A stretch of DNA of 64,000 bases from Streptomyces sp. DH-12 (GCF_002899455.1 NZ_PPFB01000001.1:1736001-1800000); one strand, 5' to 3'; shown: positions 34,152-42,999, counted from the first letter of the stretch. The notes: generated from the letters alone by a model not told the origin. Program-made: numbers and translations.

Positions 34152-35290
34152 GCCGTGCCCGTGAGGTGCTCCGGGCGTACCGGGGTTCTGTTCAGCTCCG
34201 GGCCCGTCGCCGCGCGGATCGCTGCCAGGACCGCCGGGGTGGAGGACAGGGTGGGCGCCTCGCCGACGCCTCGGAGGCCGTACGGGGCGCGGTCGTCGGC
34301 GAGTTCGAGGACGTCGACCGGCATGGCCGGGGTGTCGAGGACGGTCGGGATGAGGTAGTCCGTGAAGGACGGGGTCCGTACCTTCGCGGTGTCCGGGTCG
34401 ACCAGGATCTCCTCCATGACGGCCATGCCCGGCCCCTGCGTCGTGCCGCCCTGGATCTGGCCGACGACGGACAGCGGGTTCAGCGCCTTGCCGACGTCCT
34501 GCGCGCGGGCCGGCTCGGCGACCTCCACCAGGCCGAGTTCGGTGTCGGCCTCCACCACGGCGCGGTGCGCGGCGAAGGAGTACGGGACGTGTCCGTCGCC
34601 CTGCCCGGTGTGCGGGTCGAAGGGTCGGGTGGGGCGGTGCCGCCGCTCCTCCTCGACCTCGACGGCCTCGTCGCCGAGGACGTCCACGAGGTCGGCGAGG
34701 ACCTCGCCCGCGTCGGTGAGGACCTTGCCGTCCTCCAGCAGGAGTCCGGCGTGCGCCCAGGCGGTGCGGGAGGAGCCCGGCTTGCGCCGGCCGAGCCCCA
34801 GGACCTCCTCCCGGACCAGATCGTCGGGCGCGAGCGCGTTGCGCTTCACGCCGGTGCAGAAGTCGTCGACGGGGGTGCGGCGGGATCCGCGCACCGGCTC
34901 CACCTCGACCTCCGCGCCCGCGGCGAGCAGGGCCGGGTGGGCGTCGCCGGCCGGGGAGGCGGTGCCGAGGTTGCCGCCGGCGCCGCCGCGGTTGCGGATC
35001 TGCGGGGAGGCGACCGTGCGGGAGGCGAGGGCGAGGCCCGGCAGCTCCGCGCGCGGATGCTCCATGATCTTCGCGTAGGGGACGGAGGCGCCGAGCCGTA
35101 CGGTGTCCTCGCCCACCTCCTATGCGTGGAGATCACCGATGCGGGTGAGGTCCATCAGGTACTCGGGACGGCGGTGGTCGAAGTCGATCTCGACCATCAC
35201 GTCGGTGCCGCCCGCGATCGGCACGGCGGTGGGGTGCTCGGCCTTCGCGGCGAGCGCCTCCTCCCAGCCGGCGGGGCGAAGGGAGTCCAT
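34142..35290 (-). pseudogene. Xanthine dehydrogenase remnant: FAD subunit fused to molybdopterin-subunit tail, with in-frame TAG
   Basis: From ATG 35290 the frame reads MDSLRPAGWEEALA...AVPIAGGTDVMVEIDFDHRRPEYLMDLTRI, the FAD-binding subunit of xanthine dehydrogenase, then meets TAG at 35120-35122. The same frame continues VGEDTVRLGASVPYAKIMEHPRAELPGLALASRTVASPQIRNRGG...GNLGTASPAGD (FAD subunit). Near 34780-34800 it changes to the C-terminus of the molybdopterin subunit: DAGEVLADLVDVLGDE, YSFAAHRAVVEADTELG, QDVGKALNPLSVVGQIQGG, FTDYLIPTVLDTP and APYGLRGVGEAP. The end of the FAD subunit, the 2Fe-2S subunit if it lay between, and most of the molybdopterin subunit are deleted, yet the fusion stays in frame. 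Non-functional as an enzyme. Confidence 0.88.
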
Positions 35291-35439
35291 GACCGGCTCT
35301 CTTCCCCGTCTCGTGGAGGCGTGCGGATCGAGCCGATCCGTGTGCGGCGGGCCGGGCTCGTTCATGTGCTCTTCTCGCGCGCTGTGCCCAGTACACCGCC
35401 GCGTACTCCGCCCGGGTCAGTCACGGAAACCATGAAGGA

Positions 35440-35471
35440 GTTGGCTGGCCAACGCAGGCATCTTGTAGATT
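35440..35471 (+). promoter_or_regulatory. Palindrome and possible promoter between the XDH remnant and pucR
   Basis: GTTGGCTGGCCAAC (35440-35453; 6-bp arms, TG spacer) overlaps a possible -35 TTGGCT, with TAGATT (35466-35471) 19 bp downstream as -10. Located in the divergent region of a PucR-type regulator, so an autoregulatory operator is conceivable. Confidence 0.4.
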
Positions 35472-35633
35472 CGTATGAACGAAGAGCTCCGGCAGTCTTC
35501 CGGTCTTCCTCCGGTGAGCCGGGGAGCCGACCGGGAGCCGGCGGACCGGCCGGCCGGCCGGTCCCACGGGCCTCCTTCGACCATCCCCTCACCCGCCTCA
35601 CGGGTACCGAGACAAGGAACGGCGGCGACGAGA

Positions 35634-37325
35634 ATGCGGCTGCGCGCACTGCTGGACACCGACGCGCTGGGCCTGAAGCTGCTCGGCGGGGAGGACGAGC
35701 TGAACCGCAGTGTGCGCGGGGTGATGACCACCGACCTGCGCGACCCCAGCCGCTACCTGTCGGGCGGCGAGCTGGTGCTGACCGGTCTGGCCTGGCGCCG
35801 CGACGCCGCCGACTCCGAACGGTTCGTACGGATCCTGGTGCAGGCCGGGGTGGCGGCGCTGGCCGCGGGCGAGGCGGAGCTGGGGGACGTCCCGGACGAC
35901 CTGGTCGTGGCGTGCGCGCGGCACCGGCTGCCGCTGTTCGCCGTGCACGAGTCGGTGGCGTTCGCGACCGTCACCGAGCACGTCGTGCGGCAGGTGTCCG
36001 GCGAGCGGGCCGGGGACCTGGCGGCCGTGGTGGACCGGCACCGGCGGATGATGACCTCCGGCCCGGCGGGCGGCGGCCCCGACGTCGTGCTCGACCTGCT
36101 CGGCTCCGACCTGGACCTGCGGGCCTGGGTGCTCTCCCCCACCGGCCGGCTGATCGCGGCGCCCAAGGGGACCGCGGGGGCGCGCGGCGCCGCGCCCGCG
36201 CTGGACGCCGAGGCGTGCGCGCGGCTCGCGGCGGAACACCTGGCGGCCGTGCGCACCGGACGGGGCGGCCCGCACCGGGTGGTGCTGGACCGGACGACGT
36301 ACAGCCTGTTCCCGGTGCGGGGCAGCGGGCACGGCACGACGGAGCCGGGGGACCCGCGCGAGACGATGCTGACGGACTGGCTGCTGGCGGTCGAGGCGGA
36401 CGCCGGGGACTGGGCCGAGGAGCGGCTGGACCTGCTCCAGGGCGTCACCCAGCTGATCGCCGTCGAGCGGGACCGGCGGGACGCGGCGCGCACGGTGCGC
36501 CGGCGGCTCGCGCAGGAGGTGCTGGAGCTGGCGCAGACGGGCGCCGCGCCCGCGGAGATCGCCGCGCGTCTGCGGGTGGCCGCGCCGGTGCTGGTGCCCG
36601 GTCTCGGCACCGCGCCGCACTGGCAGGTCGTGGTCGCCCGGATCGAGTGGGAGGACGGGCGCCGCGACGGCGGCCCGGTCACCCAGGCGCTGCTCGAGGA
36701 GATCCTGGTCGACCCGGCGGCGGCCGGACCCGAGCCGTCCGACCGGATCGCGGTGGCGCACACCGGGGACGAGGCGGTCGCCCTCCTCCCGCTGCCCTCG
36801 GTGACCGGCGAGCACGACGAGGCCGGGCCCGGCGTGCCGGCCGACGCGCTGCTGGAGGCCGTGCGCGGACCGCTGACGGCGGGCCTCGACGGCGACGGGC
36901 GGCTCACCGTCGGCGTGTCCGCCGCGGTGCACTCGGCCGAGGGGCTGCGCGGCGCGCTGGAGGAGGCACGGCACGCGCGGCGGGTGGCCGCGGCGCGCCC
37001 CGGCCGGGTCTGCGCGGCCGGGCACCAGGAGCTGGCCTCGCACGTGCTCCTGCTGCCGTTCGTCCCCGACGACGTGCGGCGCGCGTTCACCGCCCGGCTG
37101 CTGGACCCGCTGCGCGCGTACGACCGCCGGCACCGCGCCGAGCTGATCCCCACCCTGGAGGCGTTCCTCGACTGCGACGGTTCCTGGACCCGCTGCGCCA
37201 CCCGCCTCCACCTGCACGTCAACACGCTGCGCTACCGCGTCGGCCGCATCGAGCAGCTGACGGGCCGTGACCTGTCGCGCCTGGAGGACAAGCTGGACTT
37301 CTTCCTGGCCCTGCGGATGAGCTGA
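35634..37325 (+). CDS. pucR: PucR family purine-catabolism regulator
   Basis: 563 residues; ATG 35634 (MRLRALLDTDALG) is chosen because the family starts there, although the frame is open from 35475. The N-terminal PucR domain has LKLLGGEDELNRSVRGVMTTDLRDPSRYLSGGELVLTGLAWRR. A central GGDEF-like (CdaR) region follows, and the C-terminal PucR HTH: YDRRHRAELIPTLEAFLDCDGSWTRCATRLHLHVNTLRYRVGRIEQLTGRDL. It regulates purine use genes. Its nearest neighbour, xanthine dehydrogenase, is a pseudogene, so the regulator may have lost its main target. The 8-oxoguanine deaminase gene 22 kb away could remain in its regulon. Confidence 0.88.
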   Translation: MRLRALLDTDALGLKLLGGEDELNRSVRGVMTTDLRDPSRYLSGGELVLTGLAWRRDAADSERFVRILVQAGVAALAAGEAELGDVPDDLVVACARHRLPLFAVHESVAFATVTEHVVRQVSGERAGDLAAVVDRHRRMMTSGPAGGGPDVVLDLLGSDLDLRAWVLSPTGRLIAAPKGTAGARGAAPALDAEACARLAAEHLAAVRTGRGGPHRVVLDRTTYSLFPVRGSGHGTTEPGDPRETMLTDWLLAVEADAGDWAEERLDLLQGVTQLIAVERDRRDAARTVRRRLAQEVLELAQTGAAPAEIAARLRVAAPVLVPGLGTAPHWQVVVARIEWEDGRRDGGPVTQALLEEILVDPAAAGPEPSDRIAVAHTGDEAVALLPLPSVTGEHDEAGPGVPADALLEAVRGPLTAGLDGDGRLTVGVSAAVHSAEGLRGALEEARHARRVAAARPGRVCAAGHQELASHVLLLPFVPDDVRRAFTARLLDPLRAYDRRHRAELIPTLEAFLDCDGSWTRCATRLHLHVNTLRYRVGRIEQLTGRDLSRLEDKLDFFLALRMS

Positions 37326-37467
37326 CCCACGACCCGGACTCCCCGGTTCCGTCCCGCGCCCCACGACTTTGTGAAATCCTTCACCCGCCCTCTTGGCCGG
37401 GCCCGGTGGTTCGTGCTGAGATGCGGCCACCACTCAACAGCTCGATGGCGTGCTCGGGGAGGGCAAC

Positions 37468-38250
37468 GTGGCGCACACCGCCATGTCCGGTGACGGAACG
37501 ACCGCCGAAGACGATCCCCTCCAGACAGCGGTGTGGCGGTTGCGCTCCCGCGCCTGCTGGGCGGACGCGGCCGCGCTGCTCGCCCCCGCCACCCCCCGGG
37601 CCGCCCTGCAACGGGCATCGCTGCTGGTGGAGCGGTGCCTGTACACCGAGACGGGGTGGGAGGACGCGGAGGACGCGCTGCGCACCGCCGAGGCACTGGC
37701 GCACACCGACGACGAGCGCGGCGCCGCCGCTTGTGAACGCGGGTACTTGGCCTACGCCGCCACGCTGTTCCAGGTCCGGGACCGGGCCGACGAGGCGCGT
37801 GCCGCGCTGGGCCGGGCCGCGGCGCTGATCGCGCCGGGGGCGCCGGGGCGGCCGCTGCTGGACTTCCGGCGGGGGCTCATCGCGGAGAACCTCACCCGCT
37901 CCCCGCAGGCGGCCCGCGCCGCCTACCGGCGCGCCCACGCGGGCGCCACCGCCCACGCCGACCCGCTGCTGCTCTCCGCCACCTGGCGGCATCTCGCCGG
38001 ACTGGCTCTGCGCGAGGGCGAGTTGACGGAGGCCCGGCACGGGTTCGCGGAGTCGCTGCGGATCCGGGAGGAGCTGGGCTACCTGGTCGGCACGGCGCCC
38101 GCGCTGGTCTCGCTCGCGGACACGGAGACCGAGCCGGAGGCCTCGCGGCTGCGTGAGGAGGCCCGCCGCCTGTTCCGCCTGCTGGGCGGCGTCCCCACCT
38201 GGCTCGCCCACCGCCTGGCCCCGCCGCAGACGGACGCGGCCACGGCGTGA
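37468..38250 (+). CDS. TPR-like helical hypothetical protein
   Basis: 260 residues from GTG 37468, with GGGGAGGG just upstream; an earlier GTG at 37450 is possible. Helical repeats typical of TPR proteins: LQRASLLVERCLYTETGWEDAEDALRTAEAL, RADEARAALGRAAAL, and AGLALREGELTEARHGFAESLRIREELGY. No catalytic domain or membrane segment. It likely serves protein-protein contacts. No operon partner. Confidence 0.7.
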   Translation: MAHTAMSGDGTTAEDDPLQTAVWRLRSRACWADAAALLAPATPRAALQRASLLVERCLYTETGWEDAEDALRTAEALAHTDDERGAAACERGYLAYAATLFQVRDRADEARAALGRAAALIAPGAPGRPLLDFRRGLIAENLTRSPQAARAAYRRAHAGATAHADPLLLSATWRHLAGLALREGELTEARHGFAESLRIREELGYLVGTAPALVSLADTETEPEASRLREEARRLFRLLGGVPTWLAHRLAPPQTDAATA

Positions 38251-38369
38251 GGGCACGCCACGGGTGCCGCTTTCGGGTGAACCTGGAGCTCGGGGGGCGT
38301 GCGGGGGTGTCCGGAGGCACGACCGGGGGGCGCCCCGAGGCATGACCGGGGGCGCTCAGAGCGCTCCCC

Positions 38370-39224
38370 TCACTTCGCGCCGTTGAAGTGCTCCCCCACC
38401 AGCGCGCGCACCACGTCCAGATCGCCCGCGATCAGCGCGTCGAGCAGCGCGGTGTGTTCATGCGCGTCCGCGACCAGCTCGGCGCGGCTGCCGCCGCCGG
38501 GGGCGCCGCCCACCAGCGGCCACTGCGCGCGGCGGTGCAACTCCTCGGCCACCCGGACCAGTTGGTCGTTCCCGGCCAGGGCCAGCACCGCACCGTGGAA
38601 GGCGCGGTCGGCGTCGGCGTACGTGGCGCGGCAGCCGTCGGACGCGGCGCGGACGGTGGCCTCGGCGAGCGGGCGCAGTCCGGCCCACCGCTCGGGCGGC
38701 ACCGTACGGGCCAGCCGGAGCATCACCGGCACCTCGATCAGGGCGCGCACCTCGGCCAGCTCGGCCAGCTCCCGCGCGCCGCGCTCGACGACCCGGAAGC
38801 CCCGGTTCGGGACGACCTCGACGGCGCCCTCCTGGGCGAGCTGCTGCATGGCCTCGCGGACGGGCGTCGCGGAGACGCCGAAGCGCTCGGCCAGCACGGG
38901 CGCCGAGTACACCTCGCCGGGCCGCAGGTCGCCGGAGACGAGCGCGGTGCGCAGGGCGGCGAGGACCTGGCCACGTACGGACGACCGCTGGACGGCGGGC
39001 CGGGGGCGGGGCGGGGCGGGCTCGCCGTGCGTGTGCTCACCGCGCGCGGAGCCCCGGCCGGCCCCGTCCGCGTCGTCGCGGAAGCGGTCGCGCCCGGTGC
39101 CGCGGCGCCGGTCCGTCTCCGCGGCGGCCGGCTGGGCGGGCACCCGGCAGCGGTTCCCCGCCGGCCGGGCGGCCTCGGCCGCCTCGCCCGTCGTCCCGGC
39201 GAAGCCCTGCGTGCCCTGCTTCAC
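38370..39224 (-). CDS. GntR family (FCD) transcriptional regulator
   Basis: 284 residues from GTG 39224, with AGGAGGACCTT upstream. A disordered N-terminal ~80 residues (rich in Arg, Ala, Gly) precede a GntR winged helix (VRGQVLAALRTALVSGDLRPGEVYSAPVLAERFGVSATPVREAMQQLAQEGAVEVVPNRGFRV). The C-terminal FCD domain has RALIEVPVMLRLARTV, ADADRAFHGAVLALAGN and DAHEHTALLDALIAGD with His residues for metal/carboxylate binding. Regulators of this class respond to small organic acids. No catabolic operon adjoins, so its target is unclear. Confidence 0.88.
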   Translation of the reverse strand: MKQGTQGFAGTTGEAAEAARPAGNRCRVPAQPAAAETDRRRGTGRDRFRDDADGAGRGSARGEHTHGEPAPPRPRPAVQRSSVRGQVLAALRTALVSGDLRPGEVYSAPVLAERFGVSATPVREAMQQLAQEGAVEVVPNRGFRVVERGARELAELAEVRALIEVPVMLRLARTVPPERWAGLRPLAEATVRAASDGCRATYADADRAFHGAVLALAGNDQLVRVAEELHRRAQWPLVGGAPGGGSRAELVADAHEHTALLDALIAGDLDVVRALVGEHFNGAK

Positions 39225-39334
39225 AAGGTCCTCCTGCGGACGTGTCGGTACTTGGGGTATTACGGCGGGCCGGCGCCTGCGCGTCAAGAACCCTAAGCGC
39301 ATCGGACGCCAGTTCACATCTCCGCGATGTTGGG

Positions 39335-39353
39335 TAAGGTGAGGCTTACCTTT
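39335..39353. promoter_or_regulatory. Iron box (DmdR1/IdeR operator)
   Basis: TAAGGTGAGGCTTACCTTT matches the actinobacterial iron box TTAGGTTAGGCTAACCTAA at 14 of 19 positions, with the AGGTnAGGCTnACCT core intact. It lies 39 bp before the FhuF-like start, so transcription is expected to be repressed by DmdR1 in iron-replete cells. Confidence 0.85.
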
Positions 39354-39391
39354 TTATTGCCCGACTCCACGAGACGTGAAGGGGTGGTCCC

Positions 39392-40264
39392 ATGGCCGTG
39401 CCCGGTTCGGCCGTCGCGGACGCGTACGCCCGCCTGGCGGAGGCCTTCCCCGCCCTCGCCGTCACCGAACTCGGCGCCGGAGAGGCGGTCCCCCGGGGCG
39501 GCGGCTGGGTCGCCGCCGCCGACCTCGCCGCAGGCGGGGACGCCCTCGAGGCCTTCCTCGCCCGGGACGACACCCAGGTGCGGCGGGACTACGGCATGCA
39601 GGCCCGCCCGGACGTCATCGCCAGCTTCGGCCTGCACCGCTACGCCTGGCCGGCCTGCCTGCTGATCACCGTGCCGTGGTTCCTGCACCGCCGGGTCCCG
39701 CGCTACCCCGTGACGCACGTCTCGTTCGACCGCGGCGCGGCCGGGCTCGCCGTCGGCCGCATGGCCGTGCGCCCCGCCGGCTTCGCCTGCCTGCCGGACG
39801 ACCCCGCCGCCGCCCTTCCCGGCGCGCGGGTCGTGCCCGACGAGGAGGCGCTGCGGGCGGAGGTGCGCGCGGCGGTCGCCGAGCACCTGGAGCCCGTGCT
39901 GGCCGGCTTCGGCCCCCGGATGCGCCGGCGCGGCCGGGCGCTGTGGGGCATGGCGACCGACGAGATCGTCGAGAGCCTCTGGTACGTCGCCCAGCTGCTC
40001 GGCGAGGAGGAGCGGGCCGTGCGCGAGCTGGAGCTGCTGCTGCCGGGCGCGACCAAGCCGTACGTCGGCGCGGCGGCGTTCCGCAGGCCGTCCGGCCCCG
40101 GCGGGGAGCCGGCCGCCGCCACCCGGGACCGGGTGAGCTGCTGCATGTTCTACACCCTGCGCCCGGCGGACATCTGCGCCACCTGCCCGCGCACCTGCGC
40201 CAAGGAGCAGGCTCCGGCGCGGACCCGCGACCGGGAGAGGGAACTGGTCGCACAGGCCGGCTGA
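39392..40264 (+). CDS. FhuF-like siderophore ferric reductase ((2Fe-2S)-binding)
   Basis: 290 residues from ATG 39392 (GAAGGGGTGG upstream). The C-terminus RVSCCMFYTLRPADICATCPRTC has the FhuF-type C-C-x10-C-x2-C cluster ligands for an unusual 2Fe-2S centre. The middle (FLHRRVPRYPVTHVSFDRGAAGLAVGRMAVRPAGFACLPDD) fits ferric-siderophore reductases of actinobacteria. It would reduce ferric siderophore in the cytosol to release iron. The iron box upstream supports this. No siderophore uptake genes adjoin. Confidence 0.88.
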   Translation: MAVPGSAVADAYARLAEAFPALAVTELGAGEAVPRGGGWVAAADLAAGGDALEAFLARDDTQVRRDYGMQARPDVIASFGLHRYAWPACLLITVPWFLHRRVPRYPVTHVSFDRGAAGLAVGRMAVRPAGFACLPDDPAAALPGARVVPDEEALRAEVRAAVAEHLEPVLAGFGPRMRRRGRALWGMATDEIVESLWYVAQLLGEEERAVRELELLLPGATKPYVGAAAFRRPSGPGGEPAAATRDRVSCCMFYTLRPADICATCPRTCAKEQAPARTRDRERELVAQAG

Positions 40265-40279
40265 CACGACGCCGAGAAG

Positions 40280-40321
40280 GGCGGGGCGGCCGGTGGCGTA
40301 AGATCGTCCGGACGCCCCGCC
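40280..40321 (+). terminator. Hairpin after the ferric reductase gene
   Basis: 9-bp perfect stem GGCGGGGCG/CGCCCCGCC (40280-40288 with 40313-40321) with a 24-nt loop. The remaining ~280 bp before 40601 hold no gene; a GGGCGT/ACGCCC repeat lies near 40564-40576. Confidence 0.5.
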
Positions 40322-40600
40322 GTTCCGCCTGGCGTGGGGGGCGGCGATGCGGTGCCGCGGAGGTCACGAGCACTTCACAATGTCCTCACCGCTCGCGGCG
40401 GTTCCCCGCGGAACCATCCGTACGGGTAGTCTTATTCGAACTCAACTCCCGCTCCTCATGCGGCAGTTCGAGCATTGAGCCGCCCAGGGCACCCCCTCGC
40501 ACTTCATTGGCGGCCTCTTGCCCCGAAACCCCCTGAGGACCGCCGGGATTGGGCCACTATGGCGGGCGTTACGCCCTATCCCAATGCAAGGGACCCCTAG

Positions 40601-41647
40601 ATGAGACTGACCGACATATCGCTGAACTGGCTGCTTCCGGGCGCCGTACTGCTCCTGGGCATGCTGGCGGCGGTGGCGGTGCTGGCGCGCGGCAAGCGCT
40701 CCTCGGTCAAGGACACGAGCGCCGACGACTCGTGGGAGCGCAGCGAGGAGCGCCGCAGGCGCAAGGAGGCCGTCTACGGCACCGTCTCCTACGTACTGCT
40801 GTTCTGCTGTGCGGCGGTGGCCGCCGCCCTGTCCTTCCACGGCCTGGTCGGCTTCGGTGAGCAGAACCTCGGCCTGTCCGGCGGCTGGCAGTACCTCGTC
40901 CCCTTCGGCCTGGACGGCGCGGCGATGTTCTGCTCGGTGCTCGCCGTGCGCGAGGCCAGCCACGGGGACGCGGCCCTCGGCTCGCGCATACTCGTGTGGA
41001 CGTTCGCCTTCGCCGCGGCCTGGTTCAACTGGGTCCACGCGCCGCGCGGCGCCGGCCACGCGGGCGCCCCGCACTTCTTCGCGGGCATGTCCCTGTCCGC
41101 CGCGGTGCTCTTCGACCGGGCGCTGAAGCAGACCCGCCGCGCGGCACTGCGCGAACAGGGCCTGGTGCCGCGGCCGTTGCCGCAGATCCGCATCGTCCGC
41201 TGGCTGCGCGCGCCCCGGGAGACCTACCGCGCCTGGTCGCTGATGCTGCTGGAGGGCGTGCGCAGCCTCGAGGAGGCGGTCGAGGAGGTCCGCGAGGACA
41301 AGGCGCGCAAGGACCAGGAGAAGCGGCGCCGGCGGGAGCAGGAGCGCATGGAGCGGGCCCGGCTCAAGGCGATCAGCCGCGGCCACCGGGGGTTCGGCGG
41401 CGGCCGGGGCGGGCGCGAACTGGAGACCACGGTGGAGCGGGACTCCGACGTGGTCGCCGCGGAGCCTGCCATAGCGGCGCCGGAGGCCCTGCCCGCACAC
41501 GCCCCGCGTCCCTCCCTGCAGCCGGTCCGCCGTTCCGGCGGTGAAGCGGTGACCGTCGATCTCACGGCCGAGGACGACACCCAGGCGCTGCCGCGTCTGG
41601 ACAGCCTCGAGCGCAAGCTCAAGGATCTGGAGCAGCAGTTCGGCTGA
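40601..41647 (+). CDS. DUF2637 membrane protein
   Basis: 348 residues from ATG 40601, preceded by AAGGGA. Four membrane helices: LNWLLPGAVLLLGMLAAVAVLA, TVSYVLLFCCAAVAAALSF, YLVPFGLDGAAMFCSVLAV and LGSRILVWTFAFAAAWFNW; the last three are the DUF2637 pattern (SpdB/TraSA-like, with L-D-G-A). A long cytosolic coiled-coil-like Lys/Arg/Glu tail (VEEVREDKARKDQEKRRRREQERMERARLK) follows and a C-terminal LDSLERKLKDLEQQF. Related proteins occur on Streptomyces conjugative plasmids, but this one has no conjugation neighbours, and chromosomal copies are common. Confidence 0.85.
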   Translation: MRLTDISLNWLLPGAVLLLGMLAAVAVLARGKRSSVKDTSADDSWERSEERRRRKEAVYGTVSYVLLFCCAAVAAALSFHGLVGFGEQNLGLSGGWQYLVPFGLDGAAMFCSVLAVREASHGDAALGSRILVWTFAFAAAWFNWVHAPRGAGHAGAPHFFAGMSLSAAVLFDRALKQTRRAALREQGLVPRPLPQIRIVRWLRAPRETYRAWSLMLLEGVRSLEEAVEEVREDKARKDQEKRRRREQERMERARLKAISRGHRGFGGGRGGRELETTVERDSDVVAAEPAIAAPEALPAHAPRPSLQPVRRSGGEAVTVDLTAEDDTQALPRLDSLERKLKDLEQQFG

Positions 41648-41663
41648 CGTCCGTACGACGACG

Positions 41664-41713
41664 CGACGCGGCGTGAGGGACGCGGTGGGAACCGCGTCCC
41701 TCACGCCGCGTCG
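41664..41713. terminator. Very strong bidirectional terminator
   Basis: A perfect 23-bp stem (41664-41686 with 41691-41713) and a GGGA loop. The right arm runs into the last codons of the convergent ATP-binding gene, so its stop region is part of the terminator. Confidence 0.92.
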
Positions 41714-42114
41714 GCGTCCGCCTCCGGTCCGAGCGCGAACCAGACGGACTTGCCCACCCCGTGCCTGCGGACGCCCCAGGCGTCGGCCAGGGACTCGACC
41801 AGGACCAGGCCCCGTCCGTTGGTGCTGTCGTTGCCGTCCCGCGGGCGCGGTCTGGGCTCGCGGGCGGTGAAGTCCCGTACCTCCACGCGGAGTCCCCAGG
41901 GGCCGACGTCCGCGGTGAGGACCGCCTCGCGGTCGGTGTGGACGAGGGCGTTCGTCACGAGTTCGCTGGTGAGCAGTTCCGCGACCGCGGACCGCTCCGG
42001 ATCGCACCGGTGACGTAACAGCTCGCGCAGGGCGCGGCGGGACTCGGCCACCGCCCGCATATCCGCACGCCCCAGTGTGCGCCTCAGCCGATCCGCCGAA
42101 GCCTGACTTCTCAT
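41701..42114 (-). CDS. RsbW-like ATP-binding regulatory protein
   Basis: 137 residues. GHKL boxes: VAELLTSELVTNALVHTDREAVL (N box), LRVEVRDF and NGRGLVLVESLADAWGV (G box), then GKSVWFAL. It is a stand-alone anti-sigma-like ATPase, of which Streptomyces have dozens. It lacks an adjacent XRE/DUF397 pair, unlike the one at 6353. Partner unknown. Confidence 0.88.
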   Translation of the reverse strand: MRSQASADRLRRTLGRADMRAVAESRRALRELLRHRCDPERSAVAELLTSELVTNALVHTDREAVLTADVGPWGLRVEVRDFTAREPRPRPRDGNDSTNGRGLVLVESLADAWGVRRHGVGKSVWFALGPEADADAA

Positions 42115-42256
42115 GACCCCCGCCCGCGTGCCGATGCCGTTTCCCCCACCTGCTCGAACGCCTACACGGGAATGCTTGCCCGGTCGTTCACGCGGCAGTC
42201 ATGCGGAGCGGCCGCGAGCCGTTGTTGGCCGAAGTGCAACGGCCACACAACCGCGC

Positions 42257-42296
42257 GGGGCCGTCCTCCCGACCCCCGTGGCGAGAGGACGGCCCC
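42257..42296 (-). terminator. Terminator after the secreted-protein gene
   Basis: 12-bp perfect stem GGGGCCGTCCTC/GAGGACGGCCCC (42257-42268 with 42285-42296) and a 16-nt loop, just downstream of the stop at 42331. Confidence 0.75.
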
Positions 42297-42330
42297 GGCT
42301 TTCCCGCAGTGGTCGCGGAGTTCAGGAATC

Positions 42331-42999
42331 TCAGTGGAGCTTGGCGACCGCCTTCTTCGCGGTCTTCCCGAACGCCGCCAGGGGGGCGTCGTCGAAGTCG
42401 CCCATCTGCCCCCAGCCGACGACGGTCACGGTGCGGCCGTCACGCCCCACGGACAGCAGGTTGACGTCCGTGGCCCCGTACGACGTCTCGGTGTGCAGGC
42501 CGTGCACCGTCGCCCCCTCCTCGACGGGCAGCGTGCCGAAGAACCGGCCCTCGGCCTCGATCTCCGGGTACGTCCGCTCCAGCCGGTCCGCGCAGGTGCG
42601 GATCTCCCGGTTCAGCCGGGCGGCCAGCGCCTCGCCCTTCGCGGCGGACCCGGTCACCGCGGTGACCTGCACGGCGCTGGTGTCCAGCTCCGTGTGGAAC
42701 AGGCGGTGCCGGTGGTCGTGGGCGGGGATGCCCTCGCCCAGGCAGTACGCGAGCTGCTCCGGGAAGCCGTCGGTGACCGGACCCGCGGTCCAGCCGGTCG
42801 GGTGCGGGGGCAGCTCGGACGCCGCCAGGAACCTGGGGGCGGCCGCCTTCCTCTGCGCGGACGCCTGCTTCTGCGCGGACGCCTGCTTCTGTGCGGCCTC
42901 GCCCGGAGCGGCGCCGGCCGGTGCGGTGGCGGCCGCGCCCACGGCGAGGGCGGTGACGGTGAGCGCGGCGAGCGCCGCGGCACGGGTGCGGATGGGCAT
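42331..42999 (-). CDS. Secreted hypothetical protein
   Basis: 222 residues from ATG 42999 with a GGGGGAC tract upstream. A Sec signal peptide (AALAALTVTALAVGAAATAPAGA) is followed by a short QKQASA repeat (three near-identical 18-bp units at about 42853-42894). The mature domain contains GFPEQLAYCLGEGI, EIRTCADRLERTYPEIEAEG and a final TVTVVGWGQMGDFDDAPLAAFGKTAKKAVAKL, as in PknH/sensor-like or lipoprotein-type extracytoplasmic domains; I cannot assign a family. Two cysteines may form a disulfide. Confidence 0.7.
   Translation of the reverse strand: MPIRTRAAALAALTVTALAVGAAATAPAGAAPGEAAQKQASAQKQASAQRKAAAPRFLAASELPPHPTGWTAGPVTDGFPEQLAYCLGEGIPAHDHRHRLFHTELDTSAVQVTAVTGSAAKGEALAARLNREIRTCADRLERTYPEIEAEGRFFGTLPVEEGATVHGLHTETSYGATDVNLLSVGRDGRTVTVVGWGQMGDFDDAPLAAFGKTAKKAVAKLH

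Noticed and set aside
34166..37270. 1034-codon plus-strand open frame
   Set aside because: It shadows the XDH remnant and runs out of frame through pucR; composition is Arg/Gly/Ala-rich with no family resemblance.
40601..41647. Evidence of an integrated conjugative element (DUF2637/SpdB-like)
   Set aside because: No integrase, replication, TraB/FtsK or att-like repeats nearby; DUF2637 proteins are also common chromosomal genes.
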